In this document: positions 22,060-32,585 of the stretch, piece after piece | How positions within the stretch are numbered: the first letter of the stretch is position 1 | Layout: each line of letters starts with the position of its first letter | From: Echeneis naucrates | Taxonomy: Eukaryota; Chordata; Actinopteri; Carangiformes; Echeneidae | Reading direction: 5' to 3' | Length of the DNA: 64,000 bases | Assembly: GCF_900963305.1 (NCBI RefSeq) | Contig: NC_042518.1 | Coordinates: forward strand, 11,236,486 to 11,300,485 | The notes under the pieces: generated by a model | The model's database searches: none | What the model was told of the DNA's origin: nothing | The model's input: only the letters and a program-made list of their open reading frames with translations | Position numbers and translations under genes: made by a program

Positions 22060-23060
22060 ACCAGGTTTTAAAAAGCTTAGCTGCAGGCATTGAAGATATA
22101 CGGAGGCAAGCAATGTTAGGAGGGTCTAAGACAGAGAGAGCTGCAGTTCAATTTGTTCAAGAAGGAGGGAAAGTTAATAGGATAACAAGGAGGCAAGGCA
22201 ACTTAGAGGATACTGGTGACTGGGAGATGCAGCTGGTTTTAGGAGGAAAGCTTGTTATTCCCCAGGAAATAGCCTGTATGAAGCTAAGGCCTGATATAAA
22301 TTTTAGGTCAAGGAAGGTGGAAGGTGAGGATTTGTCCAGTGGAAGTAGGTTGTAGAGGGTTTGTAGCAAAATCTGTTGAGGGAGGAAGGAGGGAGGTAGG
22401 AGGAAGGGGACAGAGGGTGAGGAAAACAATGAAGGAAATGTCAGATGAGGCAGTAAGATCCAGTCAGTGGGTTTGGATTAGAAGAAGTTATAGTAGCTGA
22501 GAGCCCAGCAGGAGGAGCCCTGAAGATAGACAGACTGTAGGGAGAAGCAGAAGGAAGAAATCCAGGAAGAGAAAGTGTGGCCTCTTTGAGCCTTTATTGA
22601 GACCATGCAGTTAGTCCAGGTGAGTTGGCCTGTATTGGTTTGATTTGGTTTGATTGTAGGACTGATCAGGTGAGTTTGTTTGCTGAATCTGCTAGTGTAG
22701 CTTGTCCTCCACCTCCTGCAGCACCTATAATTTCATTACCCCTACCTGAACCAGGGTCTGTATCCCCACCCCGCTCTTACTGGTGCAGTTGGTGAGAGGT
22801 CAGAGTAGTTGACAGTCATGCTTTTTGAGATAGTTGTCTTTGTGTGAGGAGCGGTGATGTCTGGCATTAGGGGGTGACTCTGGGACGCCAGTGATCACTG
22901 TTTAGCCTCCTGGAGGTGTCGTGGGCCTAAATTAACGAAACACCGCTGAAAGGAGGTTCCCACCAGATGACCCCGAAGATATTGTTAGCTATCACTGCCC
23001 ACTGGCCAAGTTAGGTATGATCTTTACGGCACATAGGGCAGGGTGAAAGTTTGTTGTTAG
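22060..23060 (+). mobile_element. LINE remnant with restriction-like endonuclease end (R2/NeSL/HERO type)
   Basis: The plus-strand frame 22113-22355 contains DWEMQLVLGGKLVIP then KLRPDI, the start of the C-terminal PD-(D/E)XK endonuclease domain found in R2-, NeSL- and HERO-like LINEs. The catalytic strand after RPD is lost to a frame break. The rest to about 23060 is purine-rich and then resembles a 3' UTR. The family call comes from memory of fish LINE proteins and is moderate. Confidence 0.55.
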
Positions 23061-23190
23061 GGAGTTAGTCACTGAGTCTGTGCCTTTTTTTTTTTTTTGG
23101 TTTTGTTTTGTTTTGTCGCACAAATTTCTTGTTTACTCTAAACTGACCAAATCAAGGCATATTGAAATAAAACCATTCATGAAGGATAAT

Positions 23191-23196
23191 GTATTA

Positions 23197-23228
<32 letters not shown>

Positions 23229-23232
23229 GTTG
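23191..23232. repeat. ATT trinucleotide repeat
   Basis: About twelve (TTA) units with one interruption. Confidence 0.95.
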
Positions 23233-23356
23233 TATAATGGACTATAATTAAAACTGAATTTATTTTGAAGCTGAAATGTGCATTAGGAAAACTTTTTTAA
23301 GCCACCGTGACATCTGCAGGTTTGTGTACAGCTCTGTGGCTTGCTGTGTCAGTGTG

Positions 23357-23801
23357 GCTTTCGGGCACAATAATACAAAGCAGAATCTTCTGTCTTCAGG
23401 CTGCTCATCTGCAGATACACCTGGTCCATGCTGTTGTCTCTGGAAATGGTGAAGCGGTCCCTGACAGATGTGGAATAATATTTGTTTTTGCCACTTGGAG
23501 CAGAAATAGATGCCACCCACTCCAGTCCTTTTCCTTCAGCCTGTCTGATCCAGCTGATAGCAGCATCGCCATCTGATATTCCTGCATATGTACAGGTGAG
23601 TTTGTGGGATTCTCCAGGCAGCTTTACCACTGATGGGGACTCAGTCAGAGTCTGACTCCAGACACCTGAAGAGAAAAACTGTTTGATTAGAACAGACAAA
23701 CACAAACCTAGATAATAGAAAAAATATACTATAGAGGAGGGAACTTCACCAAGAACGGCTGAGAGCAGCAGGAATGTTACACATGTTGTTAAAGTCATCA
23801 T
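23357..23801 (-). CDS. V12, VH family D without its usual promoter
   Basis: Leader exon 23750-23801 ([17 protein letters not shown]), an 84-bp intron that happens to be open in frame, V exon 23357-23665 starting [10 protein letters not shown]. Features are [41 protein letters not shown], and end LYYCARK. RSS heptamer CACACTG (23350-23356, one mismatch), 22-bp spacer, nonamer ACACAAACC (23319-23327). Its sister V24 has a perfect octamer upstream; here the homology stops about 18 bp above the start codon and unrelated repeat DNA follows. Coding intact, expression doubtful. Confidence 0.85.
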
Positions 23802-23818
23802 GTTGCATGTGTTGTTTG

Positions 23819-24215
23819 GTATCTGGTTTATTTTTCTGTTTGGTTCATATTAAGGTCAGTTACAGTTATGGCTCCCAATGCAGACTGCCAACTGTATGTG
23901 TGTGTGTGTGTGTGACAGAGAGAGAAGCAGAGAAAGTGGGTTTGTGTTACAGCGGCCTATGCAGACTGGTTTGTGTGTGTTTGTTTGAGAGAGGAGGGAG
24001 GGTTTGTGATGTGATGATGTCAAATGGTTATGGGACAGTGTTGTGAGGTTAGTTACTGCAGGCTGGAAACGATGTGTGGGGGTTTGTCATGTTGAAACTG
24101 GACTGGTAGATCTCTGGAGGCTGGCTACTTGAAAAGTTGATCTTGGGCCAAAAAAGGTTGGGCACCCCGCAGTAGAGGAAGCATCCCTCCACAGAGGAGG
24201 AGGCCTCAGACATCT
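23819..24215. repeat. Duplicated repeat block with hAT-like end
   Basis: Starts at the broken promoter of V12, contains a (GT)n run (about 23898-23914) and ends near 24168 with a motif whose minus strand reads GGGGTGCCCAACCTTTTTTG, resembling the termini of hAT-type nonautonomous transposons. Then comes a short tag (agtagaggaagcatccctcc). The block recurs at about 46311-46718. The hAT assignment is from the end motif only. Confidence 0.45.
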
Positions 24216-24790
24216 TTATTTACTCATCTCATTTAGTTAATGAAAACACCATCATCTTATTGACAATTTGACTTTGCAGCTGGTTGACAGTCTGCATTTT
24301 TACATTTTTCAAAATGCAAATGATGTTTTTTGAAGCCAAAGAGACACCTGGAGCTTTGACAAGAAATGAGCTACTTAGGAAATGAAACCTGTACGAGGAT
24401 ATGCAAAAGATGAACCACTGAGTTCAACAGGAAAAAAATTCTTGATCAAAAAATGTGTATTTTTTTATCTAATAGTGAAAAGTTGTAGAAAAATGTGTCT
24501 GTTCAGAAAGATGGTTTTTATATTCATCAATGCACAGAAATCATTTCCAAAGGTTTCAATTTAGTCTTCTTAAGAGATTCGTCATCTGTGAACTCACCAT
24601 TTTAAAGTGCAGTTGTTCTTTGTAGTCTAGTGATTGTGCTTGAGGACAATTATTTTGAGGTAAATTCAAAAGGTTGGTGAAGTTCAATGACTCAAAAAAA
24701 AAATCTGAGGCTGGAAAAAATGATTAAAATATCACTGATTCCCAAATCATAGTTGAACTATTTACAGTGAGGTTGTCGTATGAGGACTGA
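24216..24790. other. Downstream flank of V13, no gene
   Basis: AT-rich flank also found before V23 (46719-47285) and, more diverged, before V17 and V30. No gene recognised. Confidence 0.6.
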
Positions 24791-24830
24791 AGGTTTTTGT
24801 ACAGCTGATCAACCAGCTCCAGTCACTGTG

Positions 24831-25264
24831 AGTCTCTGGCACAATAATAAACAGCAGAGTCTTCAGTCTTCAGACGGTCCATCTGCAGATACAGCTGCTG
24901 TTTGCTGTTGTCTCTAGAGATGGTGAACCGGCCATGGACTGACTGAGAGTAATATTTGGTGCTGCCACCAGTATCAATTCTGGCAACCCACTCCAGTCCT
25001 TTTCCAGGAGCCTGTCTGATCCAGCCCATGTAGTAGCTGCTGAATGAGAATCCAGAGGCTGAACAGGTCAGTCTGTGGGATTCTCCAGGTCTTTTAACTG
25101 CTGGTTCAGATTCTGTCAGAGTCTGACCATCAACACCTGTAGAAAGAAAAAGATCATAGAGTCAGCTGTTTGAAGCTGCTACCATTTCAAACTAAGAATC
25201 AGAGAAACTCTTGACCTGCCCAGCAGAGAGTTAACAGCAGCAGTCCTGTCCTGTAGTCCATCAT
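24831..25264 (-). CDS. V13, VH family A
   Basis: Leader exon 25216-25264, V exon 24831-25136. CDR1 region SSYYMG preceded by GFSF rather than GFTF, CDR2 region [13 protein letters not shown], and a distinctive His in SVHGRF. RSS heptamer CACAGTG 24824-24830, nonamer ACAAAAACC 24792-24800. Octamer variant 25337-25344. Intact. Counterpart of V23 in a block duplicated about 22.5 kb away. Confidence 0.96.
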
Positions 25265-25559
25265 GTTAAACTGTGTGTCCACTGTCCTCTGTCTTCCTCT
25301 CTGCAGTCAGATAAGTAGAGGTGGAAGACATCTGAGTTTTGCATGGACTCCTCCTCACAGGGAGCAGAGAGGTGGACTGGACTGTGACTCCACTTTGTGT
25401 TTTGTTAAATCATTGAGGAGAATTTGGTGATGACAACTTTGAAGTCATTCATTTGATGGTTTTACAAACAATGTGTTTGAATCTTTTCCATGAAAATATC
25501 AGTCACAGTGTTTTCTCCTCAGCACCTTCTGGTTACATTGTAAAATGATATTTTGTTTG

Positions 25560-26510
25560 TAATTAATACAAATCAAGTCATTTTAATCATTAAATCATTA
25601 AAAACTCTACATGTTAATTGATTATTCTGACATTTTAACTAAGAAGAAAAAATCAATACATTGTCATTATTGTTATGAGATAATTATGACAATTTATATT
25701 AGCATTTTTTTAATTCCTGAAAATCTTTTTCCAACATCATTCCAGGACAAAGTAAATTCTTGTAACTTCAGATTGTAACTTTATTCTGTCAAAGACTCTG
25801 CGATTCATATCAACTTTGAGATTTCATCTGAAATGGATTTAATAAAGAAAAATTGTTTACACACACACACAGACACACACGTGTGTGATATCTGGTGCTA
25901 AATATACCAAATAATGATTCCTCTATGGTCTAATATTATTACTGATGGTCTGTCCTCGTGCTGCAGGAAGAGTCCCAGTCACAACTTAATTTGTACTCAA
26001 GTGAATCTCTGGTGCCTCTGATCTAAACTGTGTCATGTCTCCTCTTCTGTCAAGAAGACAAACAAACAAACAAAAACAAAAACAGAAACATGAACTTTTT
26101 GCTCCCTCTCTTTTGTATGAGGTCTGTAGTTGTTTATTAAATGCAAAAATAAAAACTCTGCCCAAGCAAAGTCTGAAAAATACAAATACACATTTTATAC
26201 ACATATATTTACATATATTTAGAAATAGTTTTTCCAGTGTGTGTGTGCTCAATATGTGAGTATGACCTAATATATTATTTTTAACATTGTTCAGTAAGTG
26301 CAGAGAACGATTGATATGTATTTTCGTATCAAGTGGCATCTAAAGACATTCACAGATTTGCTGCTCATCACTAATAAAATGTCAAAACACAGACTAACTC
26401 ATTTTGACTGATCATGTGTTTCGTGGTTCAGCAGAACTTCCTTCAGTGGGAGATGTATTTTCAGAGCTTGACATGCGTCAGTGCTCCTCATCCAGACATT
26501 TGTGTTGATC
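25560..26510. other. V13-to-V14 spacer with simple repeats
   Basis: AT-rich, with a CA/GT run (about 25859-25888) and a CAAA-rich run (about 26058-26090). Part of 25560-25950 matches the A-to-B flank. No gene recognised; open frames at 25986-26339 are low complexity. Confidence 0.6.
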
Positions 26511-26548
26511 AGTTATTGTACAGCTATCTAGTCTCTGGTGTCACTGTG

Positions 26549-26972
26549 TCTCTCGAGCACAATAATAAACTGCAGAGTCTTCTTGTTTCAGACTCTTCAC
26601 CTGTAAATACACAGCATTGTTGGAAGTGTCTTTGGTGATGATAAACTGGCCCTGCAGGCTCTGGGCAAATATCGTTCCAGTTCCACTATCGATGCGTCCG
26701 ATCCATTCCAGTCCTTCTCCTGATCTCTCACGGATCCAGTGCAGCCAAGCCAGAGGAAGTCCTTCCACCTTACAGTTCAGAGTGACTGATTCTCCTGGTC
26801 GGCTGACCACTGGCTGTGAGGAGGTGAGGGACTGGCCCCGAGCAGCTGAAAGAGACACTGACATTAGACAGCAGGAAGAAAGCAACCCAAAGCTTCTTTT
26901 CTTCTCCTCTGGACTCAGACTTCACTCACCTGAAATGAGAGCCAAGAGGAAGACACTTGGGATTACTGTCAT
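26549..26972 (-). CDS. V14, VH family E (single copy)
   Basis: Leader exon 26930-26972 (MTVIPSVFLLALIS, donor GTGAGT), 84-bp intron ending TTTCAG, V exon 26549-26845 starting AARGQSLTSSQPVV. Features: VTLNCKVEGLPLAWLHWIRERSG is split here as LNCKVEG and HWIRERSGEGLEW, CDR2 region RIDSGTGTIFAQ, FR3 FIITKDTSNNAVYLQV, end YYCARE. RSS heptamer CACAGTG (26542-26548), 22-bp spacer, nonamer ACAATAACT (26511-26519). The only member of its family here; it sits among LINE remnants and shares no flank with the cassettes. Looks functional. Confidence 0.95.
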
Positions 26973-27066
26973 GGTGAGAGCTGGACTGAGTCTGCAGCTA
27001 CAGAGGCTGACATGAAGGAGATATAATGAGCAAGTGGAATGGGAGGGGTCAATTATCAAAGCGTCA

Positions 27067-27074
27067 ATTTGCAT
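27067..27074 (-). promoter_or_regulatory. VH octamer of V14
   Basis: Exact ATGCAAAT in heavy-chain orientation, about 95 bp above the V14 start codon, with a TATA-like ATTATAT nearer the gene (about 27021-27027). Confidence 0.8.
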
Positions 27075-27329
27075 TTATAGTCTGCGATTATGGAGCTAGA
27101 TGGTGAGCTGGTAAAGAGAGATAAAGACTAGTGAGGAGACGAACAGTGCTAAACTCTGATGGAGAGAGAGCTAAAAACAGATTCACACCAAAAGCAAACA
27201 TGTTCATCAATTTTCTTTGTTACAGAGTTTCTTTGACTGTGTGAATTAGTGCGACAGACGTAGTGAACCTGGCAGATGTGCAGCTGAATCACACCATCTG
27301 CTGGGTCACTTTGAAACTCCTAACGTTAC

Positions 27330-28390
27330 AAATACATCCTACGGTGCTTCGCCTTCATTCACTTCAAGTGAATGTAGCCTTGGCCAGGAGCATTTGATGT
27401 CATCAGGTGGTTCCCATCGTTCAGTGGGTGTTTCGACACTTATCCACAACACCCTCCCGATGGTGGGTCGGCAGTGATGGCCAAGTCACTGCCCATCTCC
27501 TCCTCCTGGCTTCAGCTCAACTCTTCTCTCCCGCTCCATAACCAGCAAAAGGCCCTTTCTGCTGCCTCCCCCATCCTGGGAGCTGCTGTCTTTCTGTCTT
27601 TCCCTGTCATTCCAATGGCTGTCAGCATTCTCCACGCTGACTGTGCAGGGAATCCTCTACAGCCGACCTCCACTGGGAACAGCCATGCCTTCCATCCCTT
27701 CTCCTTGCAGTCATGAAGAAGGTCTTGGTACTTGGCGCTCTTTCTTTCAAAGGCCAGTTCACACCCCTCTTCCCATGAGACTGTAAGTTCAATGAGGATG
27801 ATCTTCTTTGTGTCTTCCGACCACAGTACCACATCTGGCCTCAGGGTTGTCTGAACAACCGGCGGGAACTTCAGCCTTCCTCCCAGGTCGACCTTCCTTT
27901 CCCATGATTGGGCCTCTTGTAGCAAACTGGATCTTGTTGTTTCTGTGGTTGGTGGCTTTATCCCCTCCCTGACAAACTGGATCGATGTTGTTTCCTAAAG
28001 TGGTTGGCCTTTCTTTTTCCTCTCCTGCTCTCCTTTCCTCTCCTGGTGTTAGCCAGTGTCATGAGCACCTTGTCGTGGTGCCACCTGTACCTTCCTTGGT
28101 TGAGCGATGTTTTACACCCGGACAGGATGTGTGCCATGGTGCCCCCATGATGTCACCAAGCTTCAGTATGCTCTCAGCTTGTGCAACAGCTGAGTCAGCT
28201 GCCCACTTGCGTCCTGATCTTGTAGTGACACCTGCATGCCTGACTCTTTCATCCTGGAGTCTCTGTAGGTTATTATGACTCTGCACTTTGCCACGTTATA
28301 TTCCTCAACGATCTTCCTCTCCACTCCTTCCGTGCAAGTCATTGGGACCTCATACACAGTCAGCATCCACATAAGTCTTGGCAACAGTCT
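27330..28390 (-). mobile_element. LINE remnant with restriction-like endonuclease (R2/NeSL/HERO type)
   Basis: Minus-strand, 5'-truncated and internally deleted. A segment at 28384-28059 begins MPRLMWMLTVYEVPM and includes RVIITYRDSRMKESG. The C-terminal endonuclease at 27925-27512 shows the PD-(D/E)XK pattern: LRPDVVLW, IELTVSWEEG, then the FERKSAKY and EVGCRGF motifs. The part between them, normally carrying a zinc knuckle, is missing. 27330-27500 looks like the 3' UTR. Same general family as 22060-23060 but opposite strand. Confidence 0.65.
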
Positions 28391-29270
28391 GTGCTGATAG
28401 AGTCAGAGATGCTCCTAAAACAGTAACAATGCATGAGAAGACAGAGTGAAATCCTCTTTAGACAATCATTCTTATGGTATGATTTAATAACCACCTTTAT
28501 GTAATTGAAGACATTTACGAAAACAAAACAAGAAAGATAATCCAAATTAAATAGAAAATAAGTCTATTTTTTCATCTCCTTGCTAACATATTTGATTCAA
28601 ACAGGCATACCTACAGCACTGTCACTTCTGTAAAAAGGCTAATTTGCAGCAGGTGGGTTGTATGTTTAGATGAAAATATGGTTTCATTGTCTGCAAAACA
28701 TTTTCCTCCAAAAAGAAACAGCTGCAGAAATGGATAATTGTCTTATCTAAGAAGGATTGTCAGTTCTGTTCAGTTCAGTGTTCAAATGGGAGACAAAGTT
28801 CACAAGGAAACTTTATCTTCCACTCTCAAGATTTGATTAACTTTTGACTTCACAGCAATAACAAATATTATTCTTTCTTTATCCCATTTTAACCTTTCAC
28901 CTTGTAGATCTGTGTGTATGTTGAACTCAGGAAGAGATTTTTTGGTCCATTTGGCAGATTTTGAAATGTCTGTCAGTGTCAGCCAGACAGCGTCACTACT
29001 CCAAGAGATGACACATATTAAAACACTTGAAGGGTTGAGTTGAAATCAAAACGGGATAGTTGAAAGATGAGTGTGATCTGGACAAAAGCATCAAAAATCT
29101 GAAATCATGCAGATTTTATAAGAAAGAAGAACGAAAGTAAGTCAACATTGACAGACCTGTTGTGTGTAAAAATACATGATGAAGATTTCTATATTCTTAT
29201 CTTAATGTATACAAGAAAATATAGAAATCATGTGAGTTACTGATAAAACATTTCATGAGATCAGGACTGA
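28391..29270. repeat. Spacer repeated upstream of another A gene
   Basis: No gene. The part from about 28615 to 29200 is repeated at about 52860-53450, each copy leading into the 3' side of an A gene (V15 and V27). Confidence 0.6.
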
Positions 29271-29310
29271 AGGTTTTTGTACAGCTGATCAACCAGCTCC
29301 AGTCACTGTG

Positions 29311-29744
29311 AGTCTCTGGCACAATAATAAACAGCAGAGTCTTCAGTCTTCAGACGGTCCATCTGCAGATACAGCTGCTGTTTGCTGTTGTCTCTGGAGA
29401 TGGTGAACCGGCCCTGGACTGACTGAGAGTAGAATTTGCTGCTGCCACCACTGCTAATATATGCAATCCACTCCAGTCCTTTTCCAGGAGCCTGTCTGAC
29501 CCAGCCCATCCCGTAGTCACTGAATGTGAATCCAGAGGCTGAACAGGTCAGTCTGTGGGATTCTCCAGGTCTTTTAACTGCTGGTTCAGATTCTGTCAGA
29601 GTCTGACCATCAACACCTGTAGAAAGAAAAAGATCATAGAGTCAGCTGTTTGAAGCTGCTACCATTTCAAACTAAGAATCAGAGAAACTCTTGACCTGCC
29701 CAGCAGAGAGTTAACAGCAGCAGTCCTGTCCTGTAGTCCATCAT
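29311..29744 (-). CDS. V15, VH family A
   Basis: Leader exon 29696-29744, V exon 29311-29616. CDR1 region SDYGMG, FR2 [15 protein letters not shown]2 region [16 protein letters not shown] heptamer CACAGTG 29304-29310, nonamer ACAAAAACC 29272-29280. Octamer variant 29817-29824. Intact. The CDR1 is shared with V17, the FR2 Val with V8, V19, V21 and V30. Confidence 0.96.
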
Positions 29745-30743
29745 GTTAAACTGTGTGTCCACTGTCCTCTGTCTTCCTCTCTGCAGTCAGATAAGTAGAG
29801 GTGGAAGACATCTGAGTTTTGCATGGACTCCTCCTCACAGGGAGCAGAGAGGTGGTCTGGACTGTGACTCCACTTTGTGTTTTGTTAAATCATTGAGGAG
29901 AATTTGATGATGACAACTTTGAAGTCATTCATTTGACGGTTTCGCAAACAATGTGTTTGAATCTTGTCCATGAAAATATCAGTCACAGTGTTTTCTCCTC
30001 AGCAGCTTCTGGTTACATTGTAAAATGATATTTTGTTTATAATTAATACAAGTCAAGTCACTTGATTGATGATATTAGAAACTTTAGCAGTTTATTGATT
30101 GATTGTTTTTCATGAAGAAGAAACTTTAATTTGGAGTTATTAAAATCCTTTGAGGACGACCAGAAAGAACTAAAGCTGTTGATACTGTCATGAATGATGA
30201 ATCTGTAGATTGATCAAAGAGAAACTGAACTTACATCCAACAACTCAGTCAAATCGATAATGAAATAGATCTTTTGGTAAATGAAATACATTGTCATTGT
30301 TCTTATTAGATAATTATTACAATTGATATTTCCATTTTCCAACATCATTACAGTAAAAATTAAATCCTTGTAACTTCTGATTGTAAGTTTATTCTATTAA
30401 AGACTTTGTGATTCATAATAACTTTGAGATTTCATCTGAAATTGATTTAATAAAGAAAAAGTGTTTATACACAAACACCCTGAAAAACGTATTATTTTTG
30501 TGTTAAATAAAAATAAAATAAAAAATTTTAATTCTTCTATGGCATAATATTATAATTAATAACAGAATTGAGATGATCAGCTCATATTCTGTATAAATGA
30601 CTTTCTACTCAGTCAGCTCTTCTCAGTGAGCTGGTGTGAAACCATCAGTGGTCTGAGGGCTCCTCCTCTGGTGGCTTCATGTATCAAGTGTTCAGGCACT
30701 GAGGGCTTTTTGTTCAGGTCTACTGATGCTTTGTGTTATTGTG

Positions 30744-31155
30744 AGTCTCTGGCACAGTAATACACAGCAGAGTCTTCAGGCTGCAGATTCTGTCCATTTA
30801 GAGTCACTCTGTTGTTGGAAGAGTCTAAGTCGATGCTGAACTTGTTCTTCAGTGAATCTTTGACATCTTCATCACTACTCATCCACTCCAGTTCTTTCCC
30901 TGCAGGTTGTCTGATCCAAGCTGTCCAGTAGCTGCTGAGAGAATAAGAGACCTGACAGGTGATGGTCAGACGTTGACCTGGCTGAACAGTCTCAGAGTCT
31001 GGCTGTGTCAACTGTTCACACTTCACACCTGTTAAAGAGGAAGAAAATCATTTTGTTTTTCATCAATTCCAAACACAGAAATGTTGAGTGAGACAAATCC
31101 AGAGAGACTCACAGGATCCAGCTGCCAACAGCAGCAGCAGAGCTACAGAAAACAT
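30744..31155 (-). CDS. V16, VH family B with short CDR2
   Basis: Leader exon 31113-31155, V exon 30744-31028. Like V9 it has a CDR2 four residues shorter than the family norm (MSSDEDVKDS). CDR1 region SLSSYWTA, FR2 KELEW with Glu for Gly, end YYCARD. RSS heptamer CACAATA 30737-30743, nonamer ACAAAAAGC 30705-30713. Octamer variant 31242-31249. Confidence 0.95.
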
Positions 31156-31965
31156 GGTTTATGGTGAAAGTGATGAGCTGTGAACTCCACTGACAGTCTG
31201 ATGGGAAGTTTTTATAGCTGAGGAACAAGGAAGGTCCCTGAGTTTGCATAGAACCAAACATATCTGGAAGTAGGAGGATGATATCATGAAAGAAGCTTCC
31301 ACAAATAAAACTATTTTATGTGCAGAATAAAAATATTTCCAGTGAATGAGGTGATTTTGTTTCAGAATTAATTGTAACATTTTCAAATTGTCCACGTTAA
31401 CTTTTCCATCTGTAAATATGACATAAATCATTCTGTATCACAAGCTTTGTCATCTGACTGAAGAATAAATCAATGATGAGCTCGTGTAAGTTGGAAAACT
31501 TGTAAGTCAATTAATTTCCAAACACTTGAATGTAAATGATGATTTAATGGTGATGATGTGCACTCATGGAAACAAAAGGAACAAATGTGATGTGTTTTTC
31601 AGTCCAGGGCTGAAGTGTCAGTCAGCTGGGATCAATAACAACAGCAGATATCAGTGTTTCCTTTTAGGTCCAAAAGACACAGAAAATTGTCACTGCCTGA
31701 CCTCTAGTGGTTTGAAAACACAAACTCCAACATCATTATGAACTGAGCCATGAATAACTTTTAATGTGACATCATTTCCAGGCATAACCTTATATTTCCA
31801 CATAATCAAAATATTGACGCTATTTAAATCATCACCGTTTTTTTCTTTTCATTCTTATAAAAGTGTCATAGGTTTTTTCCTTTTTTTTTATAATTTAATT
31901 TGCATATGTAAATTAAACACATTTTTATCTTAATTTTACTCTGAGTTGCCAGCTGTGATTGGCTC

Positions 31966-32228
31966 CAGTCAGCGTGGCTCCCAAACACAATAAGAAATAG
32001 TTTTCAGACTGCTCATCTCCAGATGCAGCAGCTCTGTACTGTTGTCTCTGCAGACGGTGAACCAGCCTTGGATTGCCTCAGAGTAGGTTTGCTCCTGCTG
32101 CTGTGGCTGCTAATATATGTAATCCAACCCAGTCCGCAGACGCAGACCATGTCAGAGCCACCAAAGTTAAACCCAGAGGCTGTAGACGGCAGGCTGAGGG
32201 ATTCTCCAGGTCTTTTAGCTGCTGGTTA
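31966..32228 (-). pseudogene. Degenerate VH relic, copy 1
   Basis: An old VH exon, family A-like. On the minus strand one can follow the FR1 stretch AAAAGACCTGGAGAATCCC, a CDR2-like ATATATTAGCAGC, the FR3 stretch CAGAGACAACAGTACAGAGC and a YYC-like 3' end followed by a decayed heptamer (CACGCTG at 31970-31976). Several indels break the frame. No leader exon or octamer is present. It is duplicated with its flanks at 58400-58662. Confidence 0.8.
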
Positions 32229-32234
32229 GGACAA

Positions 32235-32585
32235 ATGGACTTGGTTGGAGTTTCTTGAAGATGTTTTATCTCATCCAAGAAGCTTCACACAGGAGGACCA
32301 ACTCATCAGGACTAGACTCAGCAGTTTCCTTCCACCAAAAGAAACAGTCCACTCTTTGAGTCACAACAGTGTTTGTATTATGTGGTTATAAAGAGTGAAG
32401 AAGAAGATCTCTGTCACAGTAGAGGAAGCATCCCTCCACAGAGGAGGAGGCCTCAGACACCATCTACCCCCCCACAGTGCTGTCCTCTCATCCATCCACA
32501 CTTGGCCTCATGTGACTTCCACTACTGTCCCTCATACCTGAAACGCTTCTATCCAGGTCATTAACTGATTAAGTTCAGGGTTGTT
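32235..32585. repeat. Fish dispersed-repeat fragments
   Basis: Contains a motif like cttgaagatgttttatctcatccaag that resembles a widespread fish repeat, and the tag agtagaggaagcatccctcc also found at about 24171, 46674 and 58853. No gene. Confidence 0.45.

Noticed and set aside
22157-22429. Minus-strand proline/serine-rich frame
   Set aside because: Antisense of a purine-rich LINE remnant, of low complexity.
26035-26339. Frames in the CAAA and CA repeat area
   Set aside because: Simple-sequence translation without similarity to a known protein.
32023-32278. Short plus- and minus-strand frames over the VH relic
   Set aside because: They are out of frame with the VH remnant and show no domain.
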